Source: Actinomycetospora soli (GTDB lineage: Bacteria; Actinomycetota; Actinomycetes; Mycobacteriales; Pseudonocardiaceae). Taken from it: DNA of 64,000 nt. Positions 53,709 to 62,814 of this stretch are shown piece after piece (positions within the stretch are counted from its first letter, which is position 1; each line of letters starts with the position of its first letter). The notes beneath the pieces were generated by a model. The model was not told the DNA's origin. It saw nothing but the letters and a program-made list of their open reading frames with translations, and did no database searches. The stretch covers positions 1-64,000 of the forward strand of contig NZ_JAJNDA010000007.1 of assembly GCF_021026295.1 (NCBI RefSeq), in the 5' to 3' direction. The translations under genes were made by a program, and so were the position numbers.

Positions 53709-56090
53709 ATGGCAATGCGGGTCCGTACGGCGGCCGTCCGGCGGGCGACGAGGATGATGGCCCCGCTCCTGGCGCGGCGCACACCCGTGCCGCTCCAGCG
53801 CTTCGGCATGACCGCGGCGCTCGCTGCCATCGGGAAGCCGGGGGACGCGCGTGTCTCCCCGATCACGCTCGGCGGCGTCCGGGGCGAGCGAGTGCGCCCG
53901 GCAGACGCCGATCCGGCGACGGTGGTTCTCTACCTCCACGGAGGGGGATACGTAACCGGCGCGGCGCGTGATTTCCGGGCCCCGGCCGCCGTGCTCGCGG
54001 ATCGGCTCGGCGCGGTCGTCATCACCCTCGACTACCGCAAGGCTCCGCAGAGCCGACACCCCGGCGCCCTCGACGACGCGGAGGCCGCCTATCACGCGCT
54101 GCTCTCCTCCGGGTTCTCGGCGGAGCGGGTCGCGCTCGTCGGCGACTCCGCGGGCGGCGGCCTGGCGCTGTCGTTGGCGATGCGCGTCCGTGATGCCGGT
54201 GATCCGCCCCCGGCCGTGGTCGGGCTCATCTGTCCCTGGGTTGACCTGAGGCCCGACATCGCCGGAAACCGGCCCGACAGCCCCGCCGACCCGTTGCTGC
54301 GCAGTTCCTCCCTCGCTCGCTGGGCGGCCATGTACGCCTCGGGGAACGCTCATGATCCGTCGCTCTCACCGGTGCTCGGCGACCTCTCCGGGCTACCGCC
54401 CCTGGTCGTGCACTCCGCCTCTGACGACCCCCTGGCGAGTGACGCGGACCAGCTGGTCGCCCGGGCGCACGAGTGCGGGGCGCCGATCGTCCACCAGCGC
54501 TACGCAGGGCTCTGGCACGACTTCCACCTGATGCCGGGTCTGCATCCCGCAGCGTCCAGCGCGCTCGGGGACCTGGCCGCCTCCCTCGCCCGCCACCTGC
54601 CCCCGGAGGCGTCGGCGAGGCCACGGGTGGCCGTCATCGGCGCGGGGATGTCCGGGCTGTGCATGGGTGCCAAGCTCCGCGGCGCCGGGCTCCACGACTT
54701 CACGATCTACGAGAAGGCCGACGAGGTCGGCGGCACCTGGCGCGACAACACCTATCCCGGCCTCAGCTGTGACGTCCCGTCGCGCTTCTACTCCTACTCG
54801 TTCGCGCCGAACCCCGGCTGGAGCCATGTGTTCCCCGAGGGAGCGGAGGTGCAGAGCTACTTCCGACGCAGCGCGGACCACCTCGGTCTCCGTCCGCACG
54901 TCCGCTTCGGCGCCGAGGTCGTCGAGGCCTCCTGGGTCGACGGCCGCTGGCACCTGCGCGTCGCGGACGGGACGACCGACGTCGTCGACGTCCTCGTCAC
55001 CGCCACCGGCGTCCTCCATCACCCGAGCGTCCCGGACATCGAGGGGTTGGACAGCTTTCGGGGGGCGAGCTTCCACTCGGCGCGCTGGGACCACTCGGTG
55101 CCCCTCGACGGCCGCCGCGTCGGACTGATCGGCACCGGCTCGACCGGGACCCAGATCCTCTCGGCTCTCAGTACTCGGGTCGATCGACTCACCGTCTTCC
55201 AGCGCACCGCCCAGTGGGTGCTCCCGATCCCCAACCCGGCGTACAGCGCACTGTCCCGCGGTCTTCTGCGTCGGGTACCGGCCCTGAGTCGGCTCAGCCA
55301 CCGCACCTATCAGCGACTGATGGAGGCGACCTTCGGTCGCGCGGTGACCACTCCGGGGTTGGTCCGGTCCGCCGTCAACGCGGCGTGTCGGCTCTCGCTC
55401 CGGTGGGGCATCCGTGACGCGGTCCTCCGGGAGAAGCTGACCCCGCCCGACGAGCCGATGTGCAAGCGTCTCGTCATGTCTCCGTCGTTCCATCGCGCCG
55501 TCCAGCGGGGGGCCGTCGACGTCGTGACGGATCAGATCAAGCGCGTGGTGCCGGACGGGGTGGTGACCGAGGACGGCACCGTCCACGAACTCGACGTCCT
55601 CGTCCTCGCCACCGGCTTCGACGCCCGCGCCTATGTCCGACCCATGGCGGTCCACGGTTGCGGCGGCGTGACGCTGGACCAGCAGTGGGAAGACGGCCCG
55701 AGCGCCTACCGGACCGTGGCCGTGCCCGAATTCCCGAACTTCTTCATGATCATGGGTCCGCACAGTCCGATCGGAAACCATTCTCTGATCGCGGTCGCCG
55801 AGGAACAGGCCGAGTACGTCCTGTCGTGGATCGACACGCTGAGGCGGGAGGGGATCGCGGCCGTGTCCCCGACCGAGCGGGCCACCCGCGACTACAACCG
55901 CAGCATCCGGGAGGAGATGCCGCGCACGGTGTGGTCGACGGGCTGTGCGAGCTGGTATCTCGGGCCGGACGGGGTTCCCGAGTTGTGGCCGTGGTCGCCG
56001 GCCGCGCACCGGTCGATGATGCGCACGCCGGTGCCTGAGGACTTCGTGGTCGTGGACGAGGCCGGCCGGTCGCAGAGCCCGACGATCTGA
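53709..56090 (+). CDS. Esterase (HSL family) fused to Baeyer-Villiger monooxygenase
   Basis: 793 residues, two enzymes in one chain. Residues 20-300 are a hormone-sensitive-lipase-type hydrolase: HGGG oxyanion near 77, GDSAGG with Ser 147, Asp in SDDPLASD and His near 270-273 in WHDFHLM. Residues 305-793 are a flavin monooxygenase: GAGMSGL near 310, the BVMO fingerprint F-x-G-x3-H-x3-W-D at 450-461, and the NADPH motif GTGSTGTQ. The BVMO would turn a ketone into an ester and the esterase would cleave it, an efficient channelled pair. The start ATG 53709 follows GGGAGAG. LipR and MymA of M. tuberculosis are the separate equivalents. Confidence 0.93.
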   Translation: MAMRVRTAAVRRATRMMAPLLARRTPVPLQRFGMTAALAAIGKPGDARVSPITLGGVRGERVRPADADPATVVLYLHGGGYVTGAARDFRAPAAVLADRLGAVVITLDYRKAPQSRHPGALDDAEAAYHALLSSGFSAERVALVGDSAGGGLALSLAMRVRDAGDPPPAVVGLICPWVDLRPDIAGNRPDSPADPLLRSSSLARWAAMYASGNAHDPSLSPVLGDLSGLPPLVVHSASDDPLASDADQLVARAHECGAPIVHQRYAGLWHDFHLMPGLHPAASSALGDLAASLARHLPPEASARPRVAVIGAGMSGLCMGAKLRGAGLHDFTIYEKADEVGGTWRDNTYPGLSCDVPSRFYSYSFAPNPGWSHVFPEGAEVQSYFRRSADHLGLRPHVRFGAEVVEASWVDGRWHLRVADGTTDVVDVLVTATGVLHHPSVPDIEGLDSFRGASFHSARWDHSVPLDGRRVGLIGTGSTGTQILSALSTRVDRLTVFQRTAQWVLPIPNPAYSALSRGLLRRVPALSRLSHRTYQRLMEATFGRAVTTPGLVRSAVNAACRLSLRWGIRDAVLREKLTPPDEPMCKRLVMSPSFHRAVQRGAVDVVTDQIKRVVPDGVVTEDGTVHELDVLVLATGFDARAYVRPMAVHGCGGVTLDQQWEDGPSAYRTVAVPEFPNFFMIMGPHSPIGNHSLIAVAEEQAEYVLSWIDTLRREGIAAVSPTERATRDYNRSIREEMPRTVWSTGCASWYLGPDGVPELWPWSPAAHRSMMRTPVPEDFVVVDEAGRSQSPTI

Positions 56091-56121
56091 GACGGTGCCG
56101 GTAGACGGTCTGGAGCGGCTG

Positions 56122-56137
56122 GTTAGTGAGTGCTAAC
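56122..56137. promoter_or_regulatory. TetR-type operator GTTAGT-N4-ACTAAC (site 1)
   Basis: GTTAGTGAGTGCTAAC is a near-perfect palindrome, with a single mismatch to the second site at 59124-59139, GTTAGTCGCGACTAAC, in its outer arms. It lies 95 bases upstream of the acyl-CoA ligase start and 8 bases before a small open frame. One TetR-family repressor probably controls both sites. Confidence 0.65.
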
Positions 56138-56145
56138 GTCGGCCC

Positions 56146-56235
56146 ATGGCGATGCCGCCGGTCACCTTCGCGGGATTTGGCGATGTCGTTTCCCGGGGCG
56201 CGGCGGCCCGACCGCTCGATGAGGAGCACCCGTGA
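56146..56235 (+). other. 29-codon open frame leading into the acyl-CoA ligase
   Basis: Begins ATG 56146, eight bases after the palindrome, and ends at TGA 56233-56235, which overlaps the ligase start as GTGA. It has no visible ribosome site; if transcription starts at the palindrome it could be leaderless. It may be a leader peptide that couples translation to the ligase, or chance. It has no recognised relatives. Confidence 0.3.
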
Positions 56236-57836
56236 CCGAACTCGACGCCCTCGCTGCGAACTCCGTCCGCCGGGTCAACGTGGGGGACATGTTGACCCGC
56301 ACTGCATGGCGACTACCGGACAAGGAGGCGGTGGTCGACGGCCCGCGTCGCCTCACCTACGCCCAGCTCGACGTCACGGTCAACCGGCTTGCCCACGGCC
56401 TGCTCCGCGCCGGCTTCGGTCGCGGCGACGTGCTCGCTCTCGCCAGCGGGAACAGCCTGGAGTTCCTGCTCGTGTACTACGCCTGCGCGAAGACCGGCGT
56501 GGTGTGTGTGCCCGTCAACCTCGCGTGGGGCCCGGACGAGGTCGCGTACGTGCTCGAGCACTCCCGAGCCCGGGCCGTCGTCGTCGAGAGCCAGCTGGCG
56601 CCACTGGTGGAGCGCGCGCTCGAGCGCGCCGTGGCGCACGAGGTGGCCGAGGTGTTCGTTGCGCCGGGCACCGGAGTGGCGTGGGCGCCAGGGCCGGTCG
56701 GGACGTGGCAGGACCTCGAGGTGCTCGGTGCGCATCCCGACGCCAGCGAGCCGCGGTGCCTGGTCGAGGACCGCGACCCACTGAGCTACCTCTACACGAG
56801 CGGGACGACCTCAGCACCGAAGGGAGTCGTCAGCAGCCACGTGGCGGTGTACATCGAGTCGCTCAACGCCCCGCTCGTCCTCGGGTTCTCCGCGAGCGAT
56901 CGCTCGGTGGTGATGATGCCGCTGTTCCACACCGCGCAGTTGAACGGCTTCACCACGGGGCTGCTCTACGTCGGTGGTACGGCCGTACTGATGCGGGCCT
57001 TCCAACCGGGAGAGCTGTTGCGACTCATCGAGGCGGAGCGCATCACGCAGATTTTCGGTCTGCCGATGATGTACCGAGCCCTGCTCGATCACCCGGACAT
57101 GGGTCTCTACGACCTGTCCTCGCTGCGCCTCGCGTTGTACGCCATGGCGCCGATGCCCGACACCGATCTGCGGCGTGCGATCGAGGCGTTCGGATGCGAC
57201 TTCGCCCTCGGTTTCGGCCAGACCGAGATGAACCCCCTGACCACCGTCTTCCCGCCGGAGTACCAGTTGACCCACCCCGGGTCGGTCGGTCTCTCGGTCC
57301 CCAACGTGCAGGTCGCCATCATGGACGATGCCGGGGACCTCCTGCCAGTGGGCTCCGAGGGAGAGATCGTTTATCGGGGGCCGCACGCGATGGAGGGCTA
57401 CCTGAGGAATCCCGAGGCCACCCAGGAGGCCTTCCGAGGCGGTTGGTTTCATTCCGGCGACGTCGGCCGCTTCGATGCGGACGGGTTGCTCTGGTTCGCC
57501 GACCGCAAGAAGGACGTGATCAAGACCGGAGGGGAGAACGTGGCCTCGATCGAGGTCGAGAAGGCGTTGTACGAGACCGAGCCACGCATTCAGGAGGCGG
57601 TGGTGATCGGGTTGCCGCATGCGCGCTGGTCCGAGGCGATCACCGCGGTGGTCACCGCCCGGGAAGGCGCCGACCTCGACGCTGCGCAGGTTCTGGCCTC
57701 GGCGGGGGAACGGTTGGCCGGCTTCAAGTTGCCCAAGGACGTGATCTTCGTGGCGGAGATGCCTCGCACCGCCACGGGGAAGATTCAGAAGAACGTCCTG
57801 CGCGAGCAGTTCCGGAACCACTACGACGGAGCGTGA
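56232..57836 (+). CDS. Fatty acyl-CoA ligase (FadD13-like AMP-forming)
   Basis: 534 residues of the ANL superfamily. The P-loop is YTSGTTSAPKG (usually TSGTTGxPKG), with FGQTEMNP as the A5-type motif, WFHSGDVGRFD as A7, DRKKDVIKTGGENV as A8 and the C-terminal Lys in TATGKIQKN. It activates a carboxylic acid to AMP then CoA. Start GTG 56232 is preceded by GAGGAG. It closes a mymA-like set with the fusion gene and the WS/DGAT gene, and also neighbours the carboxylase operon. Codons with T or A in third place (ttg, gtt, gat) are frequent, unlike the core block. Confidence 0.92.
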   Translation: MTELDALAANSVRRVNVGDMLTRTAWRLPDKEAVVDGPRRLTYAQLDVTVNRLAHGLLRAGFGRGDVLALASGNSLEFLLVYYACAKTGVVCVPVNLAWGPDEVAYVLEHSRARAVVVESQLAPLVERALERAVAHEVAEVFVAPGTGVAWAPGPVGTWQDLEVLGAHPDASEPRCLVEDRDPLSYLYTSGTTSAPKGVVSSHVAVYIESLNAPLVLGFSASDRSVVMMPLFHTAQLNGFTTGLLYVGGTAVLMRAFQPGELLRLIEAERITQIFGLPMMYRALLDHPDMGLYDLSSLRLALYAMAPMPDTDLRRAIEAFGCDFALGFGQTEMNPLTTVFPPEYQLTHPGSVGLSVPNVQVAIMDDAGDLLPVGSEGEIVYRGPHAMEGYLRNPEATQEAFRGGWFHSGDVGRFDADGLLWFADRKKDVIKTGGENVASIEVEKALYETEPRIQEAVVIGLPHARWSEAITAVVTAREGADLDAAQVLASAGERLAGFKLPKDVIFVAEMPRTATGKIQKNVLREQFRNHYDGA

Positions 57837-57876
57837 CGAGGTCCCGGCCCGTCCGCGGGCCGGGACCCACGCGGGC

Positions 57877-59070
57877 TCAGAGGCCCATCAGCTTGGCGAC
57901 GATCTCCTTCATGATCTCGGTGGTGCCGCCCCCGATCGAGAGGATGCGGGCGTCGCGGTAGTGCCGCTCCACCTCGGACTCGCGCAGGTATCCCATGCCG
58001 CCGTGCAGTTGCACCGCCGTGTCGACCGCGAGGTCGCAGGCGTCGCAGGCGACGTTCTTCGCCATCGAGATCTTCGTGACGTCGGTGTCCCCGGCCAGCG
58101 CTGCGTCGATGGCGGCGCGCGAGTACGTGCGTGCCACGTCCACCGCCGTCGCCACGTCGACGATCTTGTGGCGCACCACCTGTCGGGTCGACAGCGGACG
58201 GCCGAACGTCTCCCGCGCTCGTACCCAGTCCAACGTGAGGGCCAGGCACCGTGCTGCGGTGGCGTACGCCTGTACTGCGAGGAACGCGCGTTCGGTCTGG
58301 AACTGCCGCATGATCTGCACGAAGCCCGTTCCCTCCGCGCCCACCAGGTTCGAGACGGGCACGCGGACGTCGTCGAAGCCCAGTTCGGCCGTGTCGGAGC
58401 AGAGCCACCCCATCTTGTGCAGGCTCCGGGAGACCGAGAAGCCCGGCATGCCCTTCTCCACGACGAGCAGCGAGATCCCGTGAGCGCCCGGCCCGCCGGT
58501 CCGCACCGCCGTGGTGACGAAGTCGGCCCGGACCGCCGAGGTGATGAACAGTTTCGCGCCGTTCACCACGAAGTGATCGCCATCACGGCGGGCGGTGGTG
58601 CGGATCGCGGCGACATCGGAGCCGGTGTCGGGCTCGGTGATTCCCAGGCTGCCGATCTTCTCGCCGGCCAGGGTGGGTCGCGCCCACCGCCGGATCTGGT
58701 CGTCGTCGGCGTGCTCGACGATGTGCGGCAACGCGATGTTGTGGGTGAACAAGCTCGCGAGCACCCCGGTGGAGGCGCCCGCCTCCATCATCGCCTCGGT
58801 GGTGACGGCCATGTCGCGCAGGTCGCCGCCGGAACCGCCCACGTGCTCCGGGAAGCCGATGCCGAGCAGACCTGCCTCGGCCGCGGCGCGGTGCAGGGCG
58901 AGGGGCAGCTCGCCGGATTCCTCCCACGCCGGGAGGTTCGGCACGATCTCCCGACGCGTGAAGGTGGTCGCCAGTTCGCGGAGGGCCGACCTCTCCGGGG
59001 TGTTCCAGGGATCCTCCGGCGTACGTCCCTCGCCGAGGGCCGAGTCCCGTCGCTCGTCGAGCTGTGTCAC
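57877..59070 (-). CDS. Acyl-CoA dehydrogenase (fadE-type)
   Basis: 397 residues. LGITEPDTGSDVAA is the FAD-binding segment, FQTERAFLAVQAYA carries the likely catalytic Glu in the position used by isovaleryl-CoA dehydrogenase, and the C-terminal LHGGMGYLRESEVERHYRDARIL motif is complete. The usual MCAD-type Glu (EGT) is Gly here, as in this subgroup. It oxidises acyl-CoA to enoyl-CoA, perhaps a branched chain. The start GTG 59070 is 8 bases after GGAAGG; GTG 59079 is also in frame. It is divergent from accD across a palindromic operator. Confidence 0.9.
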   Translation of the reverse strand: MTQLDERRDSALGEGRTPEDPWNTPERSALRELATTFTRREIVPNLPAWEESGELPLALHRAAAEAGLLGIGFPEHVGGSGGDLRDMAVTTEAMMEAGASTGVLASLFTHNIALPHIVEHADDDQIRRWARPTLAGEKIGSLGITEPDTGSDVAAIRTTARRDGDHFVVNGAKLFITSAVRADFVTTAVRTGGPGAHGISLLVVEKGMPGFSVSRSLHKMGWLCSDTAELGFDDVRVPVSNLVGAEGTGFVQIMRQFQTERAFLAVQAYATAARCLALTLDWVRARETFGRPLSTRQVVRHKIVDVATAVDVARTYSRAAIDAALAGDTDVTKISMAKNVACDACDLAVDTAVQLHGGMGYLRESEVERHYRDARILSIGGGTTEIMKEIVAKLMGL

Positions 59071-59123
59071 GGTCTGCACCTTCCAGATCGGAGTCGGACC
59101 GGCGTCCGAGCGTTGTGGCGCCG

Positions 59124-59139
59124 GTTAGTCGCGACTAAC
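59124..59139. promoter_or_regulatory. TetR-type operator GTTAGT-N4-ACTAAC (site 2)
   Basis: GTTAGTCGCGACTAAC is a perfect 16-base palindrome between the divergent acyl-CoA dehydrogenase (start 59070) and accD (start 59191). Its arms match site 1 at 56122-56137 except one base. Position in a divergent promoter strongly suggests repression of both genes by one regulator not encoded in the window. Confidence 0.75.
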
Positions 59140-59190
59140 ATCGCATGCCTGAGTCCCGTCGTCGAGGCCGAGCCGGAGGTGGTGATCGGG

Positions 59191-60789
59191 GTGGACGTCC
59201 TGCCTGATCGCGTGGATGTCGAGTCGCCGACGTTCCGAGACAACCGACAGGGCCTGCTCGCCCAGATCGAGGAGATTCGGGGCGAGCTGGCGAAGACGAA
59301 CGCCGGCGGGGGCGAGAAGTACGTCGCCCGGCACCGCAAGCGTGGCAAGCTGCTGGTGCGCGAGCGGATCGAGATGCTGCTCGACCCGGACTCGGCGTTT
59401 CTCGAGCTCAGCCCGTTCGCCGCGTGGGGAACCCAGTACCCGGTCGGAGCCAGCGTCGTGACCGGGCTCGGCGTCGTCGAGGGCGTCGAGTGTGTGCTGA
59501 TCGGTCACGATCCGACCGTTCGAGGCGGGGCGTCGAACCCCTACACCTTCAAGAAGGTGTTCCGAGCGATGTCGATCGCGCGCGAGAACGAGCTGCCCAT
59601 CGTCAACCTCGTCGAGTCGGGCGGGGCGGACCTCCCCACGCAGTCGGAGATCTTCATCCCGGGAGGCCAGCTCTTCCACGACCTCACCACGCACAGCGCG
59701 GCGGGGATGCCCACGGTCGCCCTGGTGTTCGGCAACTCCACCGCAGGCGGGGCCTACGTCCCCGGGATGTGCGACTACGTGGTCATGGTGCGCGAGCGCG
59801 CCAAGGTGTTCCTCGGCGGACCGCCGCTGGTCAAGATGGCCACGGGCGAAGTCTCCGACGACGAGTCCCTCGGTGGCGGCGAGATGCACGCCCGGGTCTC
59901 GGGGTTGGCGGATTACCTGGCCGAGGACGAGCAGGACGCGATCCGCATCGGCCGTCGCGTGATGGCTCGGCTGAACTGGCGTAAAAAGGGGCCCGGTCCG
60001 AGCCTGCGGGCGGATCCGCCCCGCCGCGACCCGGGCCAGTTGATCGGCGTGGCCTCGGCCGACCCGAAGGTCCCGTTCGATCCCCGCGACGTGATCGCAC
60101 GGGTGGTGGACGGGTCCCGCTTCGACGAGTTCAAGCCGCTGTACGGCCAGTCACTCGTGACCGGCTGGGCCTCGATCCACGGCTACCCGGTCGGCGTCCT
60201 GGCGAACGCGCAGGGAATCCTCTTCAGCGAGGAGGCGGAGAAGGCCGCGCAGTTCATCCAGCTCGCCAACCAGATCGACACGCCGCTGGTGTTCCTGCAG
60301 AACACCACGGGCTACATGGTCGGGGCCGCGTACGAGCAGGGTGGGATCATCAAGGACGGCGCGAAGATGATCAACGCCGTCTCCAACAGCGCGGTCCCGC
60401 ACCTCACGATCACGATGGGCGCGTCCTACGGCGCGGGCAACTACGGGATGTGCGGGCGCTCCTACGCCCCGCGCTTCCTGTTCAGCTGGCCGAACGCGCG
60501 CTCGGCCGTCATGGGGCCGGCCCAGCTCGCGGGGGTCATGTCCATCGTGGCCCGGGAGTCCGCCGCGAACCGGGGACTGGACTTCGACGAGGAGGCGGAC
60601 ACCCGGCTGCGGGCCGCCGTCGAGGAGCAGATCGAGCGGGAACAGGTGGCGCTCGCGAACAGCGGGCGCCTGTACGACGACGGGATCATCGATCCGCGCG
60701 ACACCCGCACCGTGCTCGGTATCTGTCTGTCCGCCGTGCACTCCACCGAGGTCCGTGGCCGCCGTGGCTACGGCGTGTTCCGGATGTGA
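59191..60789 (+). CDS. Acyl-CoA carboxylase beta (carboxyltransferase) subunit, AccD1-like
   Basis: 532 residues, the usual size of a fused carboxyltransferase subunit of methylcrotonyl- or propionyl-type carboxylases. PTVRGGASNPYTF and VESGGADLP line the acyl-CoA site; GNSTAGGAYVPGMCDYVVMV is the first oxyanion region and TMGASYGAGNYGMCG the second. It moves CO2 from biotin to an acyl-CoA. The start GTG 59191 gives DVLPDRVDVESPTF; GTG 59179 or 59182 are alternatives. Its stop overlaps accA as GTGA. Confidence 0.93.
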   Translation: MDVLPDRVDVESPTFRDNRQGLLAQIEEIRGELAKTNAGGGEKYVARHRKRGKLLVRERIEMLLDPDSAFLELSPFAAWGTQYPVGASVVTGLGVVEGVECVLIGHDPTVRGGASNPYTFKKVFRAMSIARENELPIVNLVESGGADLPTQSEIFIPGGQLFHDLTTHSAAGMPTVALVFGNSTAGGAYVPGMCDYVVMVRERAKVFLGGPPLVKMATGEVSDDESLGGGEMHARVSGLADYLAEDEQDAIRIGRRVMARLNWRKKGPGPSLRADPPRRDPGQLIGVASADPKVPFDPRDVIARVVDGSRFDEFKPLYGQSLVTGWASIHGYPVGVLANAQGILFSEEAEKAAQFIQLANQIDTPLVFLQNTTGYMVGAAYEQGGIIKDGAKMINAVSNSAVPHLTITMGASYGAGNYGMCGRSYAPRFLFSWPNARSAVMGPAQLAGVMSIVARESAANRGLDFDEEADTRLRAAVEEQIEREQVALANSGRLYDDGIIDPRDTRTVLGICLSAVHSTEVRGRRGYGVFRM

Positions 60790-62810
60790 GGTCCGTGCCC
60801 CCGATCACCAAGCTCCTCGTCGCGAACCGCGGCGAGATCGCCCGTCGTGTCTTCCGGACCTGTCGCGAGCTCGGCATCGCCACCGTCGCGGTGTTCTCCG
60901 ACGCCGACGCCGACGCCTGGCACACGGCTGATGCCGACGAAGCTGTCCGGCTCCCCGGCGCGGCGCCGTCGGAGACCTATCTCGACGTCGAGGCCGTCGT
61001 GGCGGCTGCTCGACGTGCCGGGGCGGACGCCGTCCACCCCGGGTACGGCTTCCTCTCCGAGAACGCCGGCTTCGCCCGAGCCTGCGAGGCCGCGGGCCTG
61101 ACCTGGATCGGCCCTCCGCCCTCTGCCATCGAGTCCATGGGTTCCAAGCTGGCGGCCAAGGCGATGATGGCGGATGCAGGAGTACCGATCCTGCGCGGCG
61201 GGGATGCCACCGGGCTGGACGCCGACAGGCTGTCGCGCCTGGGCGCAGAGATCGGTTACCCGCTGCTGGTGAAGGCCAGCGCCGGCGGTGGTGGGCGTGG
61301 GATGCGCATCGTGGACGGGCCCGGTCGGTTGACGGACGCAGTGGCGTCGGCCGGGCGAGAGGCGGCCGCCGCCTTCGGCGACGGAACCGTGTTCCTCGAG
61401 CGGTACGTGACCCGCCCGCGCCACGTCGAGGTCCAGGTCATGGCCGACGTGCACGGCACGGTCGTGTCGCTCTTCGAGCGCGAGTGCTCGGTGCAACGGC
61501 GGCACCAGAAGGTCGTCGAGGAGGCGCCGTCGCCCGCCGTGTCCGGGACTCTGCGCGCTCGGATGGGCGAAGCCGCGGTGCGCGCGGCCGCCGCCGTCGG
61601 CTACGTCGGAGCCGGCACGGTGGAGTTCGTCCTGGACGAGGACGGCACCTTCGCGTTCCTGGAGATGAACACCCGGCTGCAGGTCGAGCACCCGGTCACC
61701 GAGCTGATCACGGGTCTGGACCTCGTCCGCCTCCAGATCCTCGTCGCCCAGGGTGCGCCGCTGCCGCCCGAGGCGTGCTCGCCGAGCATCGACGGGCACG
61801 CCGTCGAGGTCCGTCTGTACGCCGAGGACCCGACCCAGGACTACCTGCCCCAGACCGGCCGCCTCGTAACGTTCGAGGTGCCCCGGGCCGGAGGGATCCG
61901 GGTCGACACCGGCGTGCGCAGCGGGTCGGAGGTCACCCACCACTACGACCCGATGCTCGCGAAGGTCGTGGCGTGGGCCCCGACGCGTGACGAGGCGCTG
62001 GGGAAGCTCGCAGCAGCCCTCGCAGCGTCGAAGGTGCACGGCGTGGTCACCAACCGCGACCTGCTCGTGCGCACCCTGCGCCATCCCGAGTTCATCGACG
62101 GCGGCACCGACACCGGCTTCCTGGAGCGCCACGATCCGGGCGAGCTCGGCGCCTCGTTACTCAACGACCCGGAGCTGGCGTGGCACGTGGTCGCCGCGAC
62201 CCTGGCCCTCGTCGCCCGCCGCCGCAGCGACGCGAGGACCCAGCCCACCATCCCGGCCGGGTGGCGGAACAATCCGTCGCAACGCCAGCGCACGGTGTGG
62301 GCCACGGCCGCGGGCGTCGAGCTGGACGTGCGCTACGACCTCGACGAGGGGTTGGTCGCCGTCGCCGTGGACGCCGTCGAACTGGAGCCGACCCGGGTCG
62401 TGGTGATGACGCCGACCCTCGTGGTCCTGGAGGCCGGAGGTCTGCGCCGGCCTTACGACGTGGTGCTCGACGGCGAGGTCGCCCACGTTGACAGCAGCGT
62501 CGGAGGGATCTCGTTGACCGAGGTCCCCCGTTTCGTCGACCCCTCCGCCGTCGTCGCCCCCGGCTCGCTGACGGCACCGATGCCGTCCTCCGTGGTTCGG
62601 GTCGACGGCGAGGTCGGAGCCGCGGTCCGGTCCGGCCAGCCGCTGGTCGTGCTCGAGGCGATGAAGATGGAGCACACGGTCTTCGCGCCCGCGGACGGAG
62701 TCCTGCGCAGCCTCGCCGTGAAACCCGGGGACCAGGTCGGTTCCGGTGACGTGCTGGCCGTGGTCGAGCTCGAGCAGGAGGCCGCCGACCAGTCGGCTAC
62801 GAACCACTGA
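60786..62810 (+). CDS. Acyl-CoA carboxylase alpha subunit (biotin carboxylase + BCCP), AccA1-like
   Basis: 674 residues. Biotin carboxylase: LVANRGEIARRVFR, the ATP-grasp loop SAGGGGRGM, ERECSVQRRHQKV, and the FLEMNTRLQVEHPVTE catalytic block. A linking domain follows and the C-terminal biotinyl domain has the acceptor Lys in LEAMKMEHT near 626. With AccD it forms a biotin-dependent acyl-CoA carboxylase. GTG 60786 overlaps the accD stop (GTGA); GTG 60795 is in frame too. An 18-base palindrome separates it from the next acyl-CoA dehydrogenase. Confidence 0.94.
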   Translation: MRSVPPITKLLVANRGEIARRVFRTCRELGIATVAVFSDADADAWHTADADEAVRLPGAAPSETYLDVEAVVAAARRAGADAVHPGYGFLSENAGFARACEAAGLTWIGPPPSAIESMGSKLAAKAMMADAGVPILRGGDATGLDADRLSRLGAEIGYPLLVKASAGGGGRGMRIVDGPGRLTDAVASAGREAAAAFGDGTVFLERYVTRPRHVEVQVMADVHGTVVSLFERECSVQRRHQKVVEEAPSPAVSGTLRARMGEAAVRAAAAVGYVGAGTVEFVLDEDGTFAFLEMNTRLQVEHPVTELITGLDLVRLQILVAQGAPLPPEACSPSIDGHAVEVRLYAEDPTQDYLPQTGRLVTFEVPRAGGIRVDTGVRSGSEVTHHYDPMLAKVVAWAPTRDEALGKLAAALAASKVHGVVTNRDLLVRTLRHPEFIDGGTDTGFLERHDPGELGASLLNDPELAWHVVAATLALVARRRSDARTQPTIPAGWRNNPSQRQRTVWATAAGVELDVRYDLDEGLVAVAVDAVELEPTRVVVMTPTLVVLEAGGLRRPYDVVLDGEVAHVDSSVGGISLTEVPRFVDPSAVVAPGSLTAPMPSSVVRVDGEVGAAVRSGQPLVVLEAMKMEHTVFAPADGVLRSLAVKPGDQVGSGDVLAVVELEQEAADQSATNH

Positions 62811-62814
62811 AGGA

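Noticed and set aside
53506-53784. Minus-strand frame upstream of the WS/DGAT gene
   Set aside because: Ser/Arg-rich, overlaps the start of the fusion gene, no recognisable domain.
56126-57961. Second long frame over the acyl-CoA ligase
   Set aside because: Arg/Gly-rich out-of-frame shadow; the ligase has all ANL motifs.
59079-59190. accD extended further upstream towards 57961
   Set aside because: That frame overlaps the divergent dehydrogenase and is low-complexity; the GTG cluster at 59179-59191 fits the family length.
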